Assembly: GCA_025201345.1 (NCBI GenBank)
Contig: JAIXMG010000016.1
Coordinates: 434,001 to 498,000, forward strand
Length of the DNA stretch: 64,000 bases
Origin: Thamnidium elegans
Taxonomy: Eukaryota; Mucoromycota; Mucoromycetes; Mucorales; Mucoraceae
Reading direction: 5' to 3'
Below are positions 9,741 through 22,018 of the stretch, piece after piece. The notes beneath the pieces were generated by a model that saw only the letters and a program-made list of their open reading frames with translations, had not been told where the DNA came from and ran no database searches. Within the stretch, counting starts at the first letter, position 1. The number at the start of each line of letters is the position of its first letter. The position numbers were made by a program, and so were the translations under genes.

Positions 9741-12700
9741 TTAACGACGTCTTGATTTTGTAGTTGTTGTGGTAGTAGTTGTAGTAGTATTAGTATTAGT
9801 AGTATTAGTTGCTGCAGGAGCAGTAGTAACTGGTGTACTAGACTTTGATCTACCACCTCTACTCTTGGGTTGAGGCTGCTGGGGGAGGGGTTAAGTTAGT
9901 ACGTGATGATAGGCAATTATTACAATGCTTTACCTTTTTCTCTTCGGATTCATCAAATTCAGCATTTTCCTTTTGAATTAAACTGATTAAAGTATTACAA
10001 CGTCTAGCTACTTCTTGTGAAGTTCTTGACTTTAAGAACCAGTCGAATCTGAAAAGTGGAGATTGTTTGATTTCTCGACGAATATGATCATATACGTTTT
10101 CAGAACCATAACCATACTTTTCAAGCATAACAACCAAGAAACGATCTTCTTCTTCTGTATAATTTTTACCTTTTGTTGGTTGAGTATAATGAATTTTTAA
10201 TTGTTGAAGCGGGATACGATGACGATGTACTTTTTCATGTAATTGACCTTGGATATCAGCTTGCTTTTCTAATTCACTTTCACCCTTTTCAATCTTTGAA
10301 ATATGTCTTTCATAATCTGAAATCTCTTTATATCTAGACCAAAATACTTTGGAGTATTTCTTGACATCATCTAAGCTTTTACCTTCCAATTCAGACGTAA
10401 TGGATTCCAAGTCCTTTCTACCGTACTTGGCACACGCATTAATAAATATAGCAAAATCTTTTTTGCCCCAATTGGAAAATCCTTTTGTAAACAAATTCTT
10501 TCGTTCTTCTTCTTCATTTTCTGTTAAAGGCTCAGCTTCTTCAATCTTCTTTTGTTCTTCTTCTCTTTCATGTTCTAACTGCTTAATGTCATCATCAGAC
10601 ATACCTTCTTCAACTGTAATAGGTGGAATCTTATAACCTAACGTCTTTCTTAAGTAAAGTGTATCTCGGTCATTTAATTCGGCAAGTCGAGAAGGGAAAA
10701 ATTGAAAGTCTTCAATATTGTATTTCTTGGGACGAGGTGCCTTTGTAGAAGGTGTACGAGCACTTGTACGTAAAGCCTCTTTATAATAATCATCTACAGC
10801 ATAATTGGCCTTTCTTTCTCGCTTAGCAGGACCTAACCAAGAGAGACCTACGCTTTCTGCTTTTCTCTTATTGCTCCAATCCTCGCCATCCCATTTATAT
10901 GCACTTTCAGAAGAGAAGTTTTTAAGGTCGTCAATTTGTAAATTAGAATATTTACTGTTTAATTCAGCAGTTCTTTCTTCACCATGACGTAAGATTTCAT
11001 CAATATTATCATCTGCACCAGTATCATCGTTATTTTCATCTCTAAAGATATTTTCTGCGCCATGTTGAATCATCGTAAGTAAATCATCTTTACTAGCCAA
11101 CTTTGATTTAGCTCCGGCTGACATACGACCTTGTTGAATAACCAATTGATCTAAACGAAGCTTTTGTGCAGCACGTTCCAGTACCTTTTCTTCAATAGCG
11201 TTCTCAGTGACAAATCGGAAAACATATACTTGCTTGGTTTGACCGATACGATGAGCACGATCCATAGCTTGTAAATCAACTTGAGGATTCCAATCACTAT
11301 CGTATAAAATAACAATATCTGCACTGGTTAAATTAATACCAAGACCACCAGCACGTGTGGTTAATAAAAAGATGAATTTTTCACTATCAGGTCTGTTGTA
11401 TTCATCAATAGCATCAATACGATCTTCTTGACTTGTTTGACCATCAATACGACAGTATTGATATTCCTTCCACCAGCAGTAATCTTCAAGGATATCAAGT
11501 ACACGACTCATTTGACTAAACAACAAGACACGAGAACCTTGTGCCTTACATTTCTTGAGCAACTTATCAAGTACTACCATCTTACCAGCATTATCCACCA
11601 AATGTTGATCGGTAGTGAAAGGAGGCCCAGGTTCAGCACCATCAAATAAATAAGGATGGTTACAACACTTTCTCAATTGCATAACAATATTCAAAAGACG
11701 AGTCTTTCCTTCACGCTTATTGACACCAACACCATTGATAGCATCGATATCCTTCTCCAAAATCTTTTGATACCAGCGACGTTGCATAGGAGACATACGT
11801 ACATAGACATTCATCTCCTTTTTAGGTAACAAGGATTTCTCAACATCAGATTTGATACGACGTAACAAGAAGGGTCTCAATACTTTATGTAACTGTTCGA
11901 CCACCTTCTTTTGATCTCCACCTTGCTTTTCGAACCAGTCATCAAATACATCAGATGAACTAAACACGTCAGGCAACAAGAAATTTAAAAGTGCCCAAAG
12001 TTCGTGAAGGTTGTTTTGTAATGGCGTGCCTGTAATCAAAAGTCGGTTACGAGAAGGTAAAATACGAACTAATTGTGAAAGCATCGAGTTTTCGTTCTTG
12101 ATACGATGTGCTTCATCAATAATAAGATATTGCCATTTGATCTTTTTAAACTGTGATTTTTCCATTAAACAAATTTCGTAGGAAGTGATACAAATCTCGA
12201 ATTTACCGGGTGCAATACGTTCTTTGATAAGCTTAGCCTATACACATATATTTAGAAATCCGTTTGATATATATATATATATATTATATGCATTACTTAC
12301 TCTCTTGTCTTTATCACCGTGAAATACAAAGGCATCAAATCCAGGAATCCACTTGTTAAATTCGTTTAACCAATTATGCAATGTTGATTTAGGTACAACA
12401 ACCAAATGAGGACCTTTCACATTACGAACATGCTTCAAGTAACCCAAGAATGAAATAGTTTGTAATGTCTTACCCAAACCCTATGTACATACATATATAA
12501 AATAACATTAAAAAACCTCTCCTTCTATTATTCAACAGCTTTTTATCTTTTACCATCTCATCTGCTAAAATACCATTGATACCATTTTCAAATAATGAAA
12601 TCATCCAGTTTAAACCTTGTACTTGATATTCACGGAGTGTACCTCCTGTGACGTCTATAATAATGAAAAAAAAATTAGTACAGAAAAAAAAATTTCCTAA

Positions 12701-13108
12701 CAGTTTTTTTTTTTTGTGTATACTTTACAAGCAGGGGATTCAGTGAATACAGTCATTTCTTCTTCCTCTTCGCCTTGCTCATTCTTCAAGATTTCTTCGT
12801 CTTCTTCCTTTTCAGTCTTTCTTCTACGTCTTGATCTAATTAAATGTTCAATAACCATTTTTTTTCTTTTCTTTTTTTTTGTGCGCGCGCATAAATATAA
12901 GGGAAAAACTTACCCTTCTTCATCTTCATTCATTTTTTGTAATTCCTTTTCTTGTAAGACTGCTTGCATGGCATCATCCTTGTCATCCTTTAATTTCAAG
13001 AAATGTGCAAATAATTCAGTTTGTCCTAAAAGGTATCGATAACGTTTGACACGAGTTTCGTACTATGTACATAAAAAAAAAAAAAAAATGAAATTTGAGC
13101 TGAATGCT

Positions 13109-13140
<32 letters not shown>

Positions 13141-13565
13141 GTGGTGTTGAAGTTTTCTTACAAGTGAAGGTTCTTTAAAGGTACGAAGTGGTGTTGATTC
13201 TTTTGAAGAAGTAATACGCGAAGCTGAATCAACATCCTATTAATTAAAAAGAGATGAGTACATGTATATTTGAATTAAACGCGACAAATTACATACAGAA
13301 TCGATTTGAGAAGCTGTTTCTTCAATAGCGGGTGAATCCTAAAAGATAAATGTATATAAAAAAAAGAAAGGGCATTAGATTTTTTTTATAAAAAAAAAAG
13401 AAAAGAGAAAAACTTATTGTGTTTTTCTTACAACTTCTTGCTTTTGATCTTGTGGACGATCGATAACCATATCCTATCAACATTAATAACATTAGTGATT
13501 TTTTTTTTTTTTTGCTTTAAAGAAAACAAAAAAAGTGCTAAAGTATATACCTGTGGTTCAGACAT
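9741..13565 (-). CDS. ISWI-family chromatin-remodelling ATPase
   Basis: Ten exons give about 1050 aa: 13565-13551 (only MSEPQ), 13474-13433, 13339-13298 (these two approximate), 13236-13162, 13062-12914, 12835-12729, 12654-12554, 12480-12301, 12237-9934, 9878-9741. ISWI ATPases slide and space nucleosomes. Visible are the Snf2 N-lobe with ADEMGLGKT (Walker A) and IDEAHRIKN (DEAH box), the C-lobe with STRAGG-like [11 protein letters not shown] and [12 protein letters not shown], the [16 protein letters not shown] linker (here [18 protein letters not shown]), then HAND, SANT ([20 protein letters not shown]) and SLIDE ([28 protein letters not shown]) domains. This order is diagnostic of ISWI. 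The last exon adds a Thr/Asn-rich tail ending KSRRR. The intron 9933-9879 is required, since without it the frame ends in unrelated residues. Tiny 5' exons make automatic starts unreliable. Confidence 0.93.
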
Positions 13566-13841
13566 TTTTTTTTTAATCAAAAAGAAAAAAAGAAGATACG
13601 TCTGATAATTATAAAAAAAAAAGAGGATTGAAAGGAATTTTTTTGTGACAGCAAAAACGCGAGACTGGTATTTTTCGTTTTTAAAGACGTGAACGTGTTT
13701 GTTTGATTAATAGTCCTGAGGATGGATATAAATAAATAAGAATTTTATTGATAAAATAAAATAAACTATGTACAATGTGCTAAGTTAGAAAAAAGGTGCG
13801 ATGGGGGTTATAAAAAGGTATATATCTCTTGTGTGTGATTT

Positions 13842-15167
13842 TCAACTAGTGATTTCAACAAATAGCATGCTGCTATTACTACTTGCACTTGTATTATGAT
13901 GATAATCAGGTGGTCTATCGCCACCGTAAGCAGGTAAGAACTCGTCTTCATTAGGGTTCTTTGGTTCCGGTCTTAAAAAAGTAGGCTTAGAATTGATCAA
14001 GGCCCTATTATCTACAATATTTGAATATGGTTCCAATTGACGAGGAGCCGTGGTACCAACCGGCAAAGTACCAAATATAACGGGCATATCAAACAATTTC
14101 TTTTTGACGTGGATTGGACCGTGTCTTATCTTGGCTGATACAACCAATTTATACTGCACCGTTAAATGAGGTGAATAATTTAAAGTAGCGGGTAAATCAA
14201 GTGGAGAGTTTGGTAAATTAAGTTTCATTGTGATGGTACTTGGACAAAGTCCTGATAGTTTAGGTTGATCATGATGCGCAATCACGGTTGTTTCAGTTCT
14301 TGAAAATGTTTTATAACTAATACTGTAATATCTTTTAATATGAACACGTAACTGTGATAAAGATATATTATCTTGGTTATTGTTTTCGGATTGAAGTTGA
14401 ACTGTAACATTAATATATTGATTTTTATCATAAATATTATACGCCAAACGTGGTACAGATACAATTGAATACACTTGATTTGTTAATCGAGTTTCTTCTG
14501 TATAAGCATGTAAGTTCTTTACTGGGATGGTTTCTAGGATGGGCTGAAAGCAAATAAGCGCAGGCTTTGATAAAATAGGTGTAGCCTCACCCGCTTTGGT
14601 CACGGATACAATCATGTGAAATGCAGTAGCAATAAGGTGATGTTGAAACGAAGGTGGGTAATTAATAACTGGCATTTGACAGACAAATGGGAAATGATGT
14701 TCGCCTACATCTAAAATTGGCCATGCGTCTATAGGCAAGTTTATTCCAGCTGGCAATCCCCATAATATAGTTCGTATTGCAAACAATCTATCATCAGAGT
14801 TTTTAGATTTTTCCCAACCCATAGCATCATAATTTACTCGTTCTGTTTTTTTTTTATGTATGTTAATATCTTGATTTAGTGAAACTCGAATATATATACG
14901 TATATGTATGGACGTACCAGATGCTTTAAATACTAATTTGATATGATGAACAGGCATTGGAGCAGTAACCTTTACTTGAACCACACCTTCAAATACTGAA
15001 CCTGGATGACAAATAACCTGTCCTTCATCGTTTTGGTATTGTGGGTAAAATAGTATATTGAAACTGATATTTGGGTGTTTGGTACCCATAATGGTGTGCA
15101 TCATATTTTTATTGGTACGAGGACTACGTTTATCGTATCCCTCTTCTTTAAATATAAGTGATAACAA
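13842..15167 (-). CDS. Arrestin-related trafficking adaptor (ART-like)
   Basis: Two exons (15167-14918 and 14842-13842) give 416 aa. The intron removes an in-frame insert and joins FKAS-E-RVNYDAMGW. The protein has arrestin N-fold features (FNILFYPQYQ, PGSVFEGVVQVKVTAPMPVH, LVFKAS) and a C-domain with paired beta strands. Near the C-terminus are FLPAYGG and RPPDYHH, an LPxY and a PPxY motif. These are known ligands of WW domains in Rsp5/NEDD4 ubiquitin ligases, so the protein probably recruits the ligase to plasma-membrane transporters for endocytosis. Cargo is not predictable. The start is the first ATG of the frame, but the beta strand begins around residue 33, so the true start could be a little downstream. 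Confidence 0.8.
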   Translation of the reverse strand: MLSLIFKEEGYDKRSPRTNKNMMHTIMGTKHPNISFNILFYPQYQNDEGQVICHPGSVFEGVVQVKVTAPMPVHHIKLVFKASGTSIHIRIYIRVSLNQDINIHKKKTERVNYDAMGWEKSKNSDDRLFAIRTILWGLPAGINLPIDAWPILDVGEHHFPFVCQMPVINYPPSFQHHLIATAFHMIVSVTKAGEATPILSKPALICFQPILETIPVKNLHAYTEETRLTNQVYSIVSVPRLAYNIYDKNQYINVTVQLQSENNNQDNISLSQLRVHIKRYYSISYKTFSRTETTVIAHHDQPKLSGLCPSTITMKLNLPNSPLDLPATLNYSPHLTVQYKLVVSAKIRHGPIHVKKKLFDMPVIFGTLPVGTTAPRQLEPYSNIVDNRALINSKPTFLRPEPKNPNEDEFLPAYGGDRPPDYHHNTSASSNSSMLFVEITS

Positions 15168-16594
15168 AAGAAAGTAAGTTTGATGGGGGGAAGTAAACTG
15201 GATATAAAGTAAGAGTTTAGTATTATACGTACAAGAAAGTAAAAATAAAAATAAAAAAAAAGAAAAAAAGATGGTGAGAAAAGAGAAAAGAGAAAGAAAA
15301 AAAAGGTGTTTTAAATAGAAAGAATCTTATCTATTGCCTGTTATACTTTTATTAAGCAAAATGGAAGTGACACAGCGCTCTATGGTCACTTGGGTATCTT
15401 AAAAAGGAAAGAAGGACACAAATTTAGTAATTTTCCTGTTAAAGAATCAAGCAGTTTTTTAAAAAAGAGAAAAATAGGGAGAAAAGTTTACGAAACATTG
15501 TTAAACGATAATGTTAAAAATCAAATAAATGATTAATATATGCAGTAAAAAAGAAAGATAGTTTTATATATATATATATTTTTTTTTTGATGAGTCTTCT
15601 GTACAACATTAATACGAACTATCATCTCTCTTTTTCTTACTTTGTTAGTATTTAGATAGACATGCTAGAAGCATATTGATCAAGTGATATATACATATTA
15701 AGTATTTCTGTAACTGTTTATACTGATCAACTTCAAATTGGAATACGCAGAAAGGGTGCTAAGCTAATTATGCTCAAACGTAGACATCACGTACTGTTTG
15801 CTATTTATTATTTTATGCGCTCGGAGTCTCTTTATCCGTACTAAAAAAAAAAAAAATGATTATACTCAACATAAATATAACAAATCATTGCTGATAAAAA
15901 GTAAGCGATTATTATATTTGTAGTGTAACCACATTTATAATGCTCCCCAAAGTATAATAGGGTGTCATAGCCAATCAGAGTCAAAAAACTAATTCATACC
16001 TTAAATACATGAGCCGTTCCCACAGCTTTTTTTTTTTTTTTCTTACAGAAAATATTCAACGTCAAAAAAAAACAACGTTTATTTGATACAAGCACAGCGT
16101 AATATTTTCTCACAGTCATATTATAAAAAAAAGATTTAAAATACAGAAAGTATACATGCTTGATTTTTTTACCCGTTTAATCGGGGAGGGTGATCTTTTT
16201 TCATAACGGAGAAACAAGTAATCCGATTTAAAGATAACTAAAATATATATGTCATTGCCCATCAAGATGTTAATTAGGGTATATTCAACCAATCACTTGG
16301 TCTTGATAATAATAAAAAAAGGCCAATCATCGAAAAACTACCAGGACCGAAATTCCGGACCTTGTTGTTTATATGGTATTGACACACACTCTTTACCACG
16401 CATCTCCATATCGTATTTGTCAGAATACTCTTTTTCTTTTACAGCAAAATAAAAAAAGTCCCGACCTATTTTCTTTCACTATTCGTTGTAACACTGTGAA
16501 TAATGTATCATCAGCACGCGAGAGCGCGCCAAAGGGTTTATTATCTTGTATCAAGTTCCAAGCACTTTTTTTTTTTTTTTCGTTTCTAGAAAAA

Positions 16595-16623
16595 ATGGTT
16601 GCAGATCAAAAGAATTCTACAAC
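16595..16623 (+). other. Possible orphan first exon
   Basis: ATG after a T-rich leader and CTAG, reading MVADQKNSTT and ending at a good donor (AC|GTATGT). No downstream exon in phase could be found before AT-rich spacer. It looks like the 5' end of a gene whose body is lost, but could be chance. Confidence 0.2.
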
Positions 16624-17506
16624 GTATGTGTTACCTTTTTAAAAGGATATACGTTTATATCCTTACACAAAATAAAAAATATAGATGTACAGTTATAACA
16701 ATCTAACAAGTGTTATTATTGTGCTTTTTATATATATATATATATAATGTAATGCAGATATTTATTTACTTATGCGCTGTACAAGTATAATTACAGAGTG
16801 CTTTTTCTATCTCAAAAGAAAGAAAGAAAAGAAAATCATATCGTTTACATGTCTTTACATATTCCGCAACGAACATATAAACGTACAAGGTAGTCTAATT
16901 CTTCCCAGGAATTAGAAATAGGAGTTTTTTTTTTTTTTTTTTTTATATACTCTCACAAATAGATCTATTACTACTGTGATACATAGTTACACATTACTAA
17001 TAGTACCCTTCCATAACTTTTTTTTTTCCTTCTAGATCAAAGTCTCTTTGATCAACCTTGCCCAACCAAAACTGTACCCCATCGCGATTAGAAATTTATA
17101 TGTACCTGAGTTTGCAATGATACTGAAAAGCGGTAAATAATGGTACAATAAAGTAAGTTTCACTTCCATATAAGAGTAGCTATATTCGCTTTTATTTTAC
17201 TTTTATATACAAATATATATATATATGTTCTTAAAAATGGCGGATATTTATAGTAAGAAATCTAGTTATTAGACAACCGTCATATATCCACTTGCATTCA
17301 ATAGTTAATCATCATTGTCTACATGCATTTACGCAAAACAATCAGGGGTCGAATAAATATGTTAGGTTTCTAACTACAAATGTACCAACAGTTGTTCTCA
17401 GCAAGGATCACTATCAAACTCAGATATAATAACCGATGTCTCTTATGGAAAGGGTTATTTCTGAACTTGCTTGTCAGTCAGTCAGTCAGTCAAAAAAAAA
17501 AAAAAG

Positions 17507-17750
17507 AATGATTTAAACCATCACTAGATGTTATTATATGCGATTTTTCTTATTGATGTTACAAAAAAATAATAATAGAAAGAACGAATGAATGGTAACT
17601 CTTATAGGATATTTCTTATAGAAATTTACGGTTCACAACCTCTTATTAAATGACCTAACGTATATTTATGCCGTAATTTTCTATACATAATTAAACCTTT
17701 TATCTAACAATACAAAGAGCCTCATATTTCAGCTACAAATATTTTGGCCA
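17507..17750 (+). repeat. Diverged dispersed repeat, copy 1
   Basis: Shares ordered blocks with 20113-20305: ATTTAAACCATCACTAGAT, GATAACTCTTA-like, TTCACAACYTCTTA, ATTTTCTATACATAATTAA, TTTATCTAAYRATACRAA and TTCAGCTA. Both copies follow a poly-A run and have the same orientation. Too diverged to define ends. Confidence 0.6.
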
Positions 17751-18969
17751 ATCGCACCGAAAATCAAAAACCAAAAATAGAAATATAGACAGTTAAATTT
17801 TACATTCTCTGATAATTACAGTGTACTATGGATATAGCGAACCAAATAAACGCTTCCTCCAAAACCATTCGAAGCTTAGTTCCTTCAGTTTTTAGTGGCC
17901 AATTAGGTATATACAAATAAAAAGCAGTTTGTTTATTTTTCTCTCTTACTATTAGTTTTTTATTTTATATAATACTTGCAGCATTGACCATACACCACTT
18001 ACTATATTAACCTTACACTAATATCCTGTATATACATTAGCTACACTTGAATATGTAGTCGACAAAAGTCATAGAAGTTGCGTATTCCCTTTCTTGTTAA
18101 ACACAAAATATTGTCCGGTATCAATACAACTATTGGTTTTTTTTAATACGAATCAAGACCGCCTTCTTCTTTTTTACTAGTAGTGTTATTTGTTACTTAT
18201 AAACGTCATTTTTTTCTATCTAATCGATCCAATTATTACCTTATCATACTGTTTAAAAATTACTTCATTTTCGCGAAGTGATTTCGCAGTTTTTTTTTTT
18301 TATATATATATTTCCGCGATTACATGGAGTATATTTTGCTACTACTATTGTTCATTATATTGACAATTAAAGTCTTTTTAATAGTCCTTTTGAATTTATT
18401 TATAAACGAAACTGCTAAAACCAAAACTGAATGAGTAAACGCGCTTCGAAAAAACACGATTTTTTTTTTTTTCAAGATTGGAGTACCAAAATTAAGGGTT
18501 CTTTTGACCTGTATCTTCAAACGGGAATTACTTGGTCAGTGTCTTTAATAAAAATATGAATTTAGATAGATTAGAAGCGCTTAAAAGAATACTGAAATAA
18601 AGGCTTCAGTAAAAAAAGTCATTTCTGATCTAAAAAAAAGGGAGGGGGGATAACATACTGAAATATATCATTATTTATTAGGGATTCCTTATTTATAGGA
18701 ACCATATTTTCTTTTTCTCGGGGGAAAAAAAAAAGAGTGATAAAAAAATAAAAAGGACGAGTACGTGAAACGTTGCCCTTTGGCTTAGTTAGTGTATGTT
18801 GCACCAAAAACTTTGCCTTTTTTTTTAACGTTTGTAAAAAGGTCATAATATGATTTAAAAAGCATGTTTACATAGGCGTTTTATTAAGATAGTTAATGAT
18901 TTGAATTTTAGAATGGCTAGAGAAGCCACAAAGTCCACTAATAAGACCTTGATTATTAGCATAAGCAAT

Positions 18970-19135
18970 TCTACAAGATAAGTTTTATTTTGTCATCATT
19001 CGATGACACTTGAGCTTCCAAAACTGCTCAATGATGTTCATTTTGGGAGTGAGTAAGGTGGCAAGAGTATCAATCTGTATCCTCTACTTTCTATTTTTTC
19101 GTCTCCAAGCCTGCGATTTATTGGGTTGAAGCGCT
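18970..19135 (-). pseudogene. Possible Tc1/mariner-type transposase remnant
   Basis: On the minus strand a short frame reads LLTPKMNIIEQFWKLKCHR, resembling the P-x-LNPIE-x-W block that surrounds the last catalytic acid of Tc1/mariner-like DDE transposases. A stop follows shortly. Upstream, other frame pieces (DVMDTDETLKKKKL) are compatible but not diagnostic. Assignment rests on one motif. Confidence 0.3.
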
Positions 19136-20112
19136 ATCAAATACCGAATAAGTTTTTTTTTTTTCAAAGTCTCATCTGTATCCATGACATCGAGAAATTC
19201 GTTCATATTAACTTTCACTTTGCTTCTACGTCTTAAAGTCTCAATTCAGTTGAAAACTAATAGTACGGTTCTTACACACGGTAAATGGGTTGCATTATAA
19301 TATAGCTATTATGTCCTTACTTATTTCAAAGTATACCTTAAAATATGTTAAAAAAATGACTAAAAACAATATCAGTTTTGCAGTAACCGGAGTGTGCCAC
19401 ACCTTTGGACAGGACATCTAGTCCACAAAAACTGAGTGATAACATCGAAATTGCTTGACTTTCCAGTCCTTCATCAAACAACATCGCTTTATCAGCTTTT
19501 AGATAAAGTTAAGTTCCATCTTTCAATAATAACATCATCCTCCAGTGTCATAACATTATAGAGAAGCAATATCAGTTTTGAGACATCAGTTGCAAAGCAG
19601 TAGAAAACGTGATCATTTGCCACTACAGAACAACAGACTTCGTCACGCCAAGGATAAGCATCTAGTCTCGTATCAAAATAAACAAAAATAAACTCACCAA
19701 TGCGACCGTTAAGATAAGGTTTTAAGTTTCTTAAAAAAAAGGATAAAGTTCGACTAAAGAGAGAGAGATTTTTCTTAATGGTACAGATAGCAATACCCAA
19801 TTTAAAATATTTTTCTGTCACAGTCGTATCGATTCTGATGGATATAAGGTGTAGGATAATAATCGATTGATTTATAAAAAATCAGTCTGGCAAAAGACTA
19901 AAGCCTTTTACGGGATGGTTTTCACTACTTTTTCTCGCATAATGGTTTTTATGTCGAAAAGCGGGACACGATGGAACACGTTGGCGCAAAACAAGAAGAT
20001 GCTTTTACTACTATTTACAAGCGTTGTTATTTGAAAAACGGGGATATGAATTTATAAAAACAATAGGATGTTTCTCACTTGAGAAAAACGCCCCAAAAAA
20101 AAAAAAAAAAAA

Positions 20113-20305
20113 TGGATAATTTAAACCATCACTAGATCGGGCTCGTAAAAAAATGAAAGAATAAGTGAGTGATAACTCTTAATGATTCTTTTCCTGATTC
20201 ACAACTTCTTAAAAACTCTTTGATTTAACATATTCTTATAATTTTCTATACATAATTAAGTACTTTATCTAATGATACGAACAACCTCGTAGTTCAGCTA
20301 TAAAC
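20113..20305 (+). repeat. Diverged dispersed repeat, copy 2
   Basis: Second copy of the repeat at 17507-17750, same orientation, also behind a poly-A run. The pair lies about 2.4 kb apart around the possible mariner remnant. Confidence 0.6.
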
Positions 20306-21502
20306 CGAAAATAGTTTCTCTTTGACCAAGTAAATTTTTTAATAGATATTACATAGAAATAACTTGTTTAATATGCCAAAAATATTAACAAACTAATAGT
20401 AAAAGAGAGGTGAATAGCAACTAAGTTACCCCCCCCCTTTTTTTTACGGAACCCGGCCCCGACTTAACTCTCGCCAAGATGATACGCGGATCATCGACCT
20501 GTTTGATCGTTTGGCCTATCCATATGATAGTACTGTGTATCGCAAAACCAGTAAATTAATCTATAACTGGTGTATCCCAATTTTGTCGTGATCAAATGAT
20601 GAATCGTGTAATATATTACCTTATACAGATTCCCACATTGTCAACGTATCTTTTTTTAAAAAAATATGTATACATATACCGATATTTCTAAAGTTGAATT
20701 TATCACTAAAAAGTACACACTTATGTACTATTAGGACCAAATTATATATAGTGTTTTTTTCTTACTCTCTCTAATTAATAGTATTTATACTCTTCCTTTT
20801 TTTTTTAAAAAAAAAAATAAAAAAAAAAATAGTAGGAATAAGTAATCCTTTTATTTATTAATATGCAAAAAAAAAAAAAAAAAAAAAAAAAAAGTTGACA
20901 ACGTTGTATAGTGACGAAAGGGCGGCACTATGCTATTATTATATTTAGTGATATTCCGATTAGATTTGTATTACCGTGGTATACTAAGATTTCTAAGAAG
21001 GTAAAATAGGCTTATGCTTCAAAAGTACGTAAGTGACCATCCTATCTTTAGTTTTTATGATAACCTACGAGACTTTTTTTTTAGCATGTTATAAAAGAGG
21101 AAATCAAAATGTACTGGATAGGGTTATTATTTAGGTTTATTTACATTATTGTTGTATGCGAAAAGAGTCATGTTTCGTAAAAAGAATAGAAAAATTCACG
21201 TTAAAGAAATTAGTACTTTAGTACACCCCCCCCCTTTTTTTTTTCTGGGGAAGAAGGGATGGGGGTATTGCCAGAAGCAAGAAATATTAATTATGTAACT
21301 ACTACATGACAGACTGTAAGATTATCAAGTACTGTCTGTGAGTGTTGATTGCGTTTTGAGCTAACGCGACTTGTCTCACGCATAAGATGTCTTTGTAGTA
21401 GATCACAGTTATAGCTTAACAGTCACGTACATACACAAAAGAAAAAAAAAAAAAAAAGAGGGCTAAAAAGCGTACGTAATACTCTCTTTCAAAGTATAGA
21501 CA

Positions 21503-22018
21503 ATGTCACAATCTGAAGATGGAAATAATAGCTTTATGGCCATGTTAAACAACCCTGTTATTAACCCAGGTCCTTCCGATATAAAGGCAGCTGAAGAGAA
21601 GATAAGGAATACCCGCATAAAACCTAGTTCTATTCCCCAAGTACAAGAGGTTAAGAACAAATTAACAAGTGTAACGAAAGACCTATATCTCTCATCAGAA
21701 TCAGACGAGCCTTTTGAGTGGATTAATACTAGCACCAATCATGATAGTTTACCTACTACGGCCAAAGAATTGGTGCAACTTGGATTAATTGAAGAAATCG
21801 AAGAACTCAAAATTCAATCTTTACAAGACTTTTTTCAAGACAATCAGTATGAAGAAATTTTAAAGGCATTTAAAGAGATTGAAACTACGAATGGTAATAG
21901 TAAAGTATATCTTTTAGGTGAAGAAGCCATTACAGTTTTGATTCTGTGTATCATTAAGGATAAACAATCGTCTGAATACGCAATTGTTGGATTAAAAAGT
22001 TTATTGGTTCAAACTTAA
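21503..22018 (+). CDS. NuiA-like (nuclease A inhibitor family) protein
   Basis: Single-exon frame of 171 aa. Residues about 55-171 resemble the cyanobacterial nuclease A inhibitor family (NuiA, PF07924): DLYLSSESDEPFEWI corresponds to its LL-x-SESEYPFE block, then a DFF motif in mid-domain, then KVYLLGEEAITVLILCII and the end YAIVGLKSLLVQT, matching the YRLGE...DVYV and AGI-x-TK-VET blocks. NuiA binds and blocks a DNA/RNA non-specific endonuclease; whether this protein inhibits anything is inference. The first ~50 residues are extra and predicted disordered. No intron, unlike nearly all its neighbours. The ATG follows an A-rich leader, and an alternative Met at residue 12 would shorten only the tail. 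Confidence 0.65.
   Translation: MSQSEDGNNSFMAMLNNPVINPGPSDIKAAEEKIRNTRIKPSSIPQVQEVKNKLTSVTKDLYLSSESDEPFEWINTSTNHDSLPTTAKELVQLGLIEEIEELKIQSLQDFFQDNQYEEILKAFKEIETTNGNSKVYLLGEEAITVLILCIIKDKQSSEYAIVGLKSLLVQT

Larger units (their letters stand above)
15168..21502. other. 6.3-kb gene-poor region with relics and repeats
   Basis: No complete gene is supportable. The DNA is AT-rich with many homopolymers, a (CAGT)n tetranucleotide run near 17475-17492, diverged direct repeats at about 17507 and 20113, a possible DDE transposase remnant near 19000, an orphan exon-like ATG block near 16595 and a less AT-rich patch at about 20440-20600 with no recognisable product. The frame at 19821-19492 (minus, 109 aa) matches nothing I know. 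The C-run/T-run borders at 20430 and 21227 are low complexity. Confidence 0.5.

Noticed and set aside
16249..16642. Overlapping 67- and 89-aa frames near 16.3 kb
   Set aside because: No conserved motif and no plausible continuation; only the ATG block at 16595 was kept as a weak note.
19492..19821. 109-aa minus-strand frame in the gene-poor region
   Set aside because: No recognisable motif, no splice partners, and composition like spacer; left unannotated apart from the regional note.
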